Part shown: one piece after another, positions 41,345 to 45,908 of the stretch | Position numbering within the stretch: the first letter of the stretch is position 1 | How the letters are laid out: every line of letters starts with the position of its first letter | From: a virus | Length of the DNA: 45,908 bases | Reading direction: 5' to 3' (one strand) | IMG/VR virus record: IMGVR_UViG_3300024428_000005 | Span: 1 to 45,908 of that record | The notes under the pieces: generated by a model | Database searches by the model: none | Told to the model about the DNA's origin: nothing | Seen by the model: the letters and a program-made list of their open reading frames with translations, nothing else | Made by a program: the position numbers and the translations under genes

Positions 41345-41641
41345 TTATCTGTAATATTCTATTTTGTCTAATAATTCTAATAGTCTTTTTTCATACCATT
41401 CTGCTTTCTTTAAATCTTCAGTGCCGTTTTTATATCTAAATCGCCAACGGTACTTTAAAGAATTACCTCGTAAGTATCCTATAAACTCTTCTGAGGTTAA
41501 CATAGAGTCAATAGCATCTATACATTCAATCTCTCCTGTGTTATAATGTTTAGGATTGTTAACCATGTCTCTTTCTTTTTCTAGTTCTATATCTCTTTCT
41601 TGTTCTATTATTATATCATTAATTGTTTTGTGTTGAGTCAT
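41345..41641 (-). CDS. DUF3310 protein (T7 gp1.7-like)
   Basis: 98 residues from the ATG at 41641, which has GGAG close upstream; the frame is open further upstream without a start signal. The segment NPKHYNTGEIECIDAI (about 27-42), the GNSLKYRWRFRYKNG region and the KAEWYEKRLLE end define DUF3310, a family that includes T7 gp1.7, a nucleotide kinase. It sits directly upstream of nrdA, in keeping with nucleotide metabolism. It overlaps the endonuclease gene by 23 bases. Confidence 0.8.
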   Translation of the reverse strand: MTQHKTINDIIIEQERDIELEKERDMVNNPKHYNTGEIECIDAIDSMLTSEEFIGYLRGNSLKYRWRFRYKNGTEDLKKAEWYEKRLLELLDKIEYYR

Positions 41642-42068
41642 TTCTCCATTCCTCCGGTAGTGTATCTTCATCAAACCATCTAAAGTTATTTGCTTCAGCC
41701 CACTCAGCATGGGTTCTTTTAGTTCCGTCTCTACGTTTTTTAGACTGAGGCATAGGTGCTAAAGGTTTTTGAAAAAAGAAAACCAGTTCAGCATTATCTT
41801 CTAACGCATCTCTGACATGTATATATTTACTATACTCTGCATAATCCCAGAATCTTCCTTTAGCTTCTATTAGAATAACTTTATCTTCATCAAATACTTT
41901 TACAAAATCAGGTTCATATTTTTTAGGAACATTATATTTTATAGTATCGTAATGGTGTAACCAGTCTCCGAACAGTCTTTGATGTATTTCATATTCCCAT
42001 AAACTATCGTATCCTCTAGGTGCATTTTTATCTTTAGGTCTTACCTTTCTAGGTTTTCTACGAGCCAT
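41619..42068 (-). CDS. T7 endonuclease I-like Holliday junction resolvase
   Basis: 149 residues matching T7 gp3. The catalytic carboxylates and lysine are visible: E25 in the SLWEYE helix, D54 (YEPDF), E68 and K70 (LIEAKG). The PLPEEW-like C-terminal segment (about 137-143) also fits. The enzyme cuts four-way junctions and branched DNA before packaging and helps degrade host DNA. The basic N-terminus is longer than in T7. It overlaps both neighbours. Confidence 0.88.
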   Translation of the reverse strand: MARRKPRKVRPKDKNAPRGYDSLWEYEIHQRLFGDWLHHYDTIKYNVPKKYEPDFVKVFDEDKVILIEAKGRFWDYAEYSKYIHVRDALEDNAELVFFFQKPLAPMPQSKKRRDGTKRTHAEWAEANNFRWFDEDTLPEEWRNDSTQNN

Positions 42069-42312
42069 TCATTATCTCCTCTAATGTAGCATTAGGATTT
42101 TCTTTTACCTTTTTATAAAACCATCTAAGTGTATAAGCACTAACCATGAATTTATTGTTAGCAAATATATGTGTCTGTTCAGGTAAAAACTGTTCTAAGT
42201 TTTTTTCATTTATTTCAGTCTCATCTTCTCCGTCAGGAGTCATAGACCTAATCCATCTTATTAATAATTGTTTAGAATGTTTACGAAGTCTTTTTGCTTT
42301 TCTGCCATTCAT
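42058..42312 (-). CDS. Hypothetical basic protein
   Basis: 84 residues with a very basic N-terminus (about residues 3-20), then a mixed acidic segment and a helical C-terminus. It overlaps the nuclease gene (32 bases) and the endonuclease I gene (11 bases). Unrecognised. DNA binding beside two nucleases is plausible from the basic tail. Confidence 0.6.
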   Translation of the reverse strand: MNGRKAKRLRKHSKQLLIRWIRSMTPDGEDETEINEKNLEQFLPEQTHIFANNKFMVSAYTLRWFYKKVKENPNATLEEIMNGS

Positions 42313-43168
42313 GTGTAACCTCTATAACTTTAGGTGGTTTTGGTGTTTGTGTTAAATAAGTGTAGCCTCTTGCATATTTAAATACTCTTAGACCTAGTCC
42401 ATCGTTAGCATCTGAATGACATTCAAACTTATGTCTGCAATATACACATCCTTTAGCAAGTTTCATATTACCAGAGCTGCCTTCTGGTTCTGCATTATAA
42501 CATCTCTGAGGTGGTTTGTCAAGCTTTATTGCTTTCTTAACATCTCTTATTTTCTTTTTAATATTTGGTTTATCAAAGTCAGACGGTCTGAATAAAGCTA
42601 ACTCTCCTGTTTCTTTATTCATGGCTAGGAAGCCTCCTTTGTTTGTACCTTCAGCTTCTTCGTAACCTGCAAGTTGTGGAAGATAGCCGAAGGTATCTTG
42701 CTCTGCTAACGTACCGTCTTTAAATTTCTTGAAAGCAAAGCCTGAAGCAGTCTTAACATCTACTACTTCTCCGTCTATAGTACAGTCCATGTGTCCTTTT
42801 ATTCCTGAAACAGTAACCTCTTTCTGTTCGTTATCTACTTCGTGTCCAGAAATCTTTACTAAGAATAATAATACTTCCTCTAGCAGGTGTCCGTATAAAA
42901 ACTTAATAAACACCGGAGGGGGTAAAGACTCAGTAGATTCATTCTCTGATTTTAAATCATACCATAGTTGCCTAGTAGGTTTTCCAATGTTAGACATTCT
43001 TAACATGTCAGAACTTCTTGGAGACGGGTTAGCCCAGTGATGTAGAACTTCTTTAATACTTTCTCCTAAAGCATCTATATCTTCAGGACTAGCATCAAGA
43101 GACTTACCTTCTCCTAAAACGGAAAGCTTAGAATAAATATCCTCTACTAAGTTATCTAATTTTTTCAT
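42281..43168 (-). CDS. RecB/Cas4-like nuclease with Cys cluster
   Basis: 295 residues, PD-(D/E)XK exonuclease. Active-site elements are H94 with E97 (GHLLEE), D128 (GHMD), D137 and K139 (VVDVKT) and a QLAGY helix at 165-169. Four cysteines, C223, C241, C244 and C250 (CVYCRHKFEC), form a C-terminal cluster like the iron-sulfur staple of Cas4/AddB nucleases, although the usual N-terminal cysteine is replaced, so zinc is an alternative. Likely role is DNA end processing or recombination in replication. It carries an internal promoter (42494-42522). Confidence 0.82.
   Translation of the reverse strand: MKKLDNLVEDIYSKLSVLGEGKSLDASPEDIDALGESIKEVLHHWANPSPRSSDMLRMSNIGKPTRQLWYDLKSENESTESLPPPVFIKFLYGHLLEEVLLFLVKISGHEVDNEQKEVTVSGIKGHMDCTIDGEVVDVKTASGFAFKKFKDGTLAEQDTFGYLPQLAGYEEAEGTNKGGFLAMNKETGELALFRPSDFDKPNIKKKIRDVKKAIKLDKPPQRCYNAEPEGSSGNMKLAKGCVYCRHKFECHSDANDGLGLRVFKYARGYTYLTQTPKPPKVIEVTHEWQKSKKTS
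42494..42522 (-). promoter_or_regulatory. Consensus sigma70 promoter inside the nuclease gene
   Basis: Minus strand TTGACA (42522-42517), 17 bp, TATAAT (42499-42494), 12 of 12. It is placed to transcribe endonuclease I, DUF3310 and the nrdA block. Confidence 0.6.
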
Positions 43169-43485
43169 GATGTGTGATTAATAAATCTTAATTTTCTAGT
43201 CTTAGAATTAAACTGTAATATCTTAACGCCCATGTTTACTTGTTCTTTGCTTCTACTACCAGATTTGGTAACATTGTTACCTGTCTCTTTATGTAGTTGG
43301 GGTTGAGCACATTTAACATCTATTAGACTAATGTTACCATCTTTGTCTCTAGCTATTAAATCTACTGGACCAGTACAGCCGCAGTTTTTAAAAACTTCGT
43401 ACCCATTATCCCATAGCCAAGTAACTGCGTAGAACTCTGCCATGTCTCCTTTTCTACTACTATCATTTGGTTTAGTGTACTTCAT
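43165..43485 (-). CDS. PD-(D/E)XK nuclease-like protein, copy 2
   Basis: 106 residues with the compact nuclease core: E17 in a SRKGDMAE helix, D42 (GPVDLIA), D56 and K58 (LIDVK). It is a clear paralogue of the gene immediately upstream (43472-43777), sharing SRKGD, GYEVF, GPVD and SLIDVK. Family members include intron-type and archaeal-resolvase-like nucleases. A Cys-x-Cys at 35-37 is extra. Two adjacent copies suggest gene duplication with possible heterodimer formation. Confidence 0.72.
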   Translation of the reverse strand: MKYTKPNDSSRKGDMAEFYAVTWLWDNGYEVFKNCGCTGPVDLIARDKDGNISLIDVKCAQPQLHKETGNNVTKSGSRSKEQVNMGVKILQFNSKTRKLRFINHTS

Positions 43486-43777
43486 TACAATCTCCTCTAT
43501 GATTTACAAATTTTATATTCTTTGTTTCTGGATTATATCCTAGTATTTTTACTCCTAATTTTTTTTGTTTAGATGTTCTTTGTTTAGTAGCATAATTACC
43601 TACTAAAGTTTTAACATCTATTAAACTGACATTGTTTTCTTTATCTATTGCTACAATATCTACTGGTCCATCACAACCATAGTTTCTAAAAACTTCATAA
43701 CCTTTTTCTAATAAAAAAGTAACTGCCTTTAATTCTGCAATATCTCCTTTTCTACTATGTGATTTAATGTGTCTCAC
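43472..43777 (-). CDS. PD-(D/E)XK nuclease-like protein, copy 1
   Basis: 101 residues, same fold as its downstream neighbour: E15, D40 (GPVDIVA), D54 and K56 (LIDVK), then a basic region and a C-terminal IKFVNH strand shared with copy 2 (FINH). It overlaps the polymerase gene by 14 bases and copy 2 by 14 bases. Small size means a dimer would be needed for double-strand cutting. The specific substrate is unknown. Confidence 0.72.
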   Translation of the reverse strand: MRHIKSHSRKGDIAELKAVTFLLEKGYEVFRNYGCDGPVDIVAIDKENNVSLIDVKTLVGNYATKQRTSKQKKLGVKILGYNPETKNIKFVNHRGDCNEVH

Positions 43778-45494
43778 TCCAGTTATCTCCTATTTTGTAT
43801 TCACCATCTAAAGGACAGCGAAGATTAAAATGTTCTCCTGCTTCTGTTATAGCTTCGACTGCACGAAGTCCTACAAAGTCTGCTTGAGATTCCCTCACTT
43901 CAACTTGCCATTCGTCATGTATATTTGCAACGAACTTATAGTCAATAGTATTTAATTTTAATTTATTATCTAATAAAGATAGTGCTTTCTTCATAACTAT
44001 AGCACCTGCTCCTTGCAATAAAGTGTTAAGTGCTGCATGATTATTTCTAATGTAAAGCTTTCTACCGTCTATACCCTTGAGGTACTTCTTAGCTGCTGCT
44101 CTCTGAACTCTATCTCTAAGAGACTTAAATTCTGGTTTATTATCAAAGAAATATTGTCTAGCTCTTTTGCCATCAGATGTATTTCCTCCAACCACTTTGC
44201 CAAGTTTTTCATCTCCTGCTCCGTACATGAGGGCGTAGATAAAAGTCTTTGCCTTATCTCTTGATTTAAGTTTTGCAAGTTTTTGATTAGCGGTGTGTAT
44301 GTCTCCGTTAATGATTTCATTTATAAACTCCTTGTCATCCATATAGTGTGCTAACATTCTTAATTCTAAGCCACTAGCATCTATACCTACTAATTTATTT
44401 CCTTCTTCTACTATCCAACAAGACCTACATTCTTTACCATACGGACTAGAACTACTAGGAACTTGTGCTAAGTTAGGATTCCTATGTGTCATCCTTCCGG
44501 TTATAGCTCCGTTAGGAATGACAAAGCCATGTACTCTACCATCTTCTTGAAGAGATTCAAGCCACGACTCTATTTGTGCTATTCTTTTTTGCAGTAATAA
44601 AAACTTAGCAATAAGATTAGCTTCATGTATATGAGTTATCTCTGATAAAGTTTTCTCATCTACAATAGGCTGACCCGTAGGTGTAAACCTATCAGGCTTC
44701 CAGCCGAAGTCAGTAAGATATTCGCCAATCTGTTTACGACTTCCAAGATTAAACTCTTGTAAAGTCTGTCTCATAAACGGTCTATAATCGGAACTGTTTA
44801 AACATCTTTCATACTCTTCGTCAGTAAGTCCTCTCTTAGAAAGAACTCCATCTTTTCTAATGTAAGGTGTAACTAACTTATCGTCTACCCACTTAGGTTG
44901 AAATGTTTCATGCACTTCATCTTCAATAGACTGCATCTCTTGTCTAAGTTCTGCTAATAAAAGATTAGCATTAATCTCGTGAAACTTAAAGCCATCTTTC
45001 TCCTGTCGTTTCATTATGTCAGCAATGTCATGTTCCAAACATACTGATTCTTTTGAAAATCCTTTTGCTTCTTTCTTCAATTCTTTGAGAACTAAAGTAT
45101 TAAGCTGTACATCACGAACACAATAGTTCAACATGTCTGACGAATAGTTTTGATAGTCTTCAAACTCAATCTTATTAAAGCCTAATTTGTATCCCCACTT
45201 TTCTAGCGAATGTCCTCCTTCACGAGTAGGATTAAATAGCCTTGATAAAACTAATGTATCAAGAAGTTCTCTATCAGTTAAGTCAACATCAAAAAACTTT
45301 TTAATCATTGGTACATCGAAACCTATAATGTTATGACCTATTAATCTATCTGCAGATTGTAAAAGTTTTACACCGTCATCAAGTTTATTAGGTGGGAACT
45401 TAAATATTTCATTTGTGTCTACATCTTGAGCAACAATACACCAAACCTTAGTGGCTTTTAAATCGTCTGTTTCTATGTCAAATACTAAATCCAT
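43764..45494 (-). CDS. T7-like DNA polymerase (family A)
   Basis: 576 residues, shorter than T7 gp5 (704). The 3'-5' exonuclease opens with D6/E8 (FDIET). The polymerase has motif A D372 (GIDASGLELR), motif B K416 and Y420 (AKTFIYALMYG), and motif C with H526-D527-E528 (NIHDEW). The residue matching E. coli Pol I position 762 is tyrosine, as in T7. It is the phage replicase. It follows the helicase by two bases and overlaps the nuclease paralogue. Confidence 0.95.
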   Translation of the reverse strand: MDLVFDIETDDLKATKVWCIVAQDVDTNEIFKFPPNKLDDGVKLLQSADRLIGHNIIGFDVPMIKKFFDVDLTDRELLDTLVLSRLFNPTREGGHSLEKWGYKLGFNKIEFEDYQNYSSDMLNYCVRDVQLNTLVLKELKKEAKGFSKESVCLEHDIADIMKRQEKDGFKFHEINANLLLAELRQEMQSIEDEVHETFQPKWVDDKLVTPYIRKDGVLSKRGLTDEEYERCLNSSDYRPFMRQTLQEFNLGSRKQIGEYLTDFGWKPDRFTPTGQPIVDEKTLSEITHIHEANLIAKFLLLQKRIAQIESWLESLQEDGRVHGFVIPNGAITGRMTHRNPNLAQVPSSSSPYGKECRSCWIVEEGNKLVGIDASGLELRMLAHYMDDKEFINEIINGDIHTANQKLAKLKSRDKAKTFIYALMYGAGDEKLGKVVGGNTSDGKRARQYFFDNKPEFKSLRDRVQRAAAKKYLKGIDGRKLYIRNNHAALNTLLQGAGAIVMKKALSLLDNKLKLNTIDYKFVANIHDEWQVEVRESQADFVGLRAVEAITEAGEHFNLRCPLDGEYKIGDNWSETH

Positions 45495-45496
45495 AA

Positions 45497-45908
45497 TTAA
45501 AATCCATGTTCGTCTTCGTTAACTTGTATATCAGACATGTCAACTTCTGATAACCTGCCAGTATCTTTATCATAAAGTAAATGCGAGGCAAGTCCTACGT
45601 CTCCAGTGTACCTAGATTTAAGAACTCTCATCTTAGTAGTCCTAGCTTCGTCAATATCATCTGACTGTTGATTTCTTTCTAATGCTATCACACAATCTGA
45701 TAATTGTCCAATACTATTTGAACCCCTTAGATGGGATAGAGATACTTCAATACCGTTCTCATGTCCTTTGTTACCATCAACTCTACGAAGATGAGAAACT
45801 AAAACAATACCTGCTCCGGTTTCTTCTACTAAACTTCTAAGCTTTGTCATAATAGAATCTATGGCTCTACGTTCATCGCCTTCATGGACAGCACTAACTA
45901 ACATATGT
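45497..45908 (-). CDS. Replicative helicase, C-terminal part (cut by window)
   Basis: The last about 137 residues of a T7 gp4/DnaB-like RecA-fold helicase. VLVSHLRR (an H3-type strand), GSNSIGQLSDCVIALERNQQ and the arginine-finger-bearing KSRYTGDVG segment are typical of the C-terminal motor. Walker A and any primase domain lie beyond the right end. The frame stays open through the window edge, so the annotated Met near 45904 is internal. It unwinds DNA ahead of the polymerase. Confidence 0.88.
   Translation of the reverse strand, partial: HMLVSAVHEGDERRAIDSIMTKLRSLVEETGAGIVLVSHLRRVDGNKGHENGIEVSLSHLRGSNSIGQLSDCVIALERNQQSDDIDEARTTKMRVLKSRYTGDVGLASHLLYDKDTGRLSEVDMSDIQVNEDEHGF

Noticed and set aside
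1-45908. tRNA genes, CRISPR arrays, insertion sequences, attachment sites, integrase
   Set aside because: No cloverleaf with a GTTCGA loop, spaced repeat array, transposase or integrase was seen, although the missing helicase side of the genome is outside the window.

Overview
The window looks like most of the genome of a virulent, podovirus-like marine phage. The DNA is AT-rich (about one third G+C by eye). It carries a T7-like DNA polymerase A, T7 endonuclease I, a DUF3310 protein, a gp4-type helicase cut by the right edge, class I ribonucleotide reductase, and a head/connector/ejection module of the kind common in uncultured marine phages. I see no integrase, lysogeny repressor, tRNA, insertion sequence or CRISPR array, and no phage RNA polymerase. 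Several sigma70-consensus promoters suggest host RNA polymerase is used. The host is unknown; an alphaproteobacterium such as a SAR11 or roseobacter relative is only a guess.

Region 1 (1-4632, minus strand) is an early/accessory arm of short genes: an ArdA antirestriction protein, a SprT-like zinc protease, very acidic small proteins and tiny membrane proteins. It holds the strangest non-coding content. A roughly 500-nt G+C-richer, structured, gene-free transcript (about 1335-1832) has its own promoter. Two promoters carry the same inverted-repeat operator at identical spacing. Repeated 5' leaders are built from a covarying hairpin, the palindrome GTTTAAAC and a ribosome binding site.

Region 2 (4633-5426) is a gene-free hub. 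It contains TATAAAG-type iterons and palindromes that may be an origin, a G-tract cluster, and two divergent sigma70 promoters whose -35 boxes form a 10-bp inverted repeat. The leftward promoter seems to feed a short transcript ending at a terminator. The rightward promoter lies so close to the first gene that its mRNA may be leaderless.

Region 3 (5427-37215, plus strand) is packaging, head, tail, ejection and lysis: small terminase, basic small proteins, an IscU iron-sulfur scaffold, large terminase, portal (with a gene overprinted on its 3' end), scaffold, coat protein followed by a strong terminator, connector and tail proteins, two S74-chaperone fibre proteins, and a run of ejection-type proteins. 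The last is a 2400-residue polyvalent protein with ADP-ribosyltransferase-like and methyltransferase-like domains. The lysis cassette has an M15 peptidase, an MscS-like membrane protein, a holin-like protein and a tiny membrane protein.

Region 4 (37219-45908, minus strand) is nucleotide metabolism and replication: NrdB, a zinc ribbon, a membrane protein plus a membrane-anchored c-type cytochrome, NrdA, DUF3310, endonuclease I, a cysteine-cluster RecB/Cas4-like nuclease, two tandem PD-(D/E)XK paralogues, DNA polymerase and helicase. Consensus promoters lie inside coding sequence here.

Taken together, the phage appears to combine early antirestriction (ArdA) with an injected effector protein, to make dNTPs through its own reductase, and to alter host iron-sulfur and electron-transfer chemistry through IscU and the cytochrome. 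The candidates for an undescribed system are the large RNA with its paired operators and leader elements, the polyvalent ejection protein, and the cytochrome pair.
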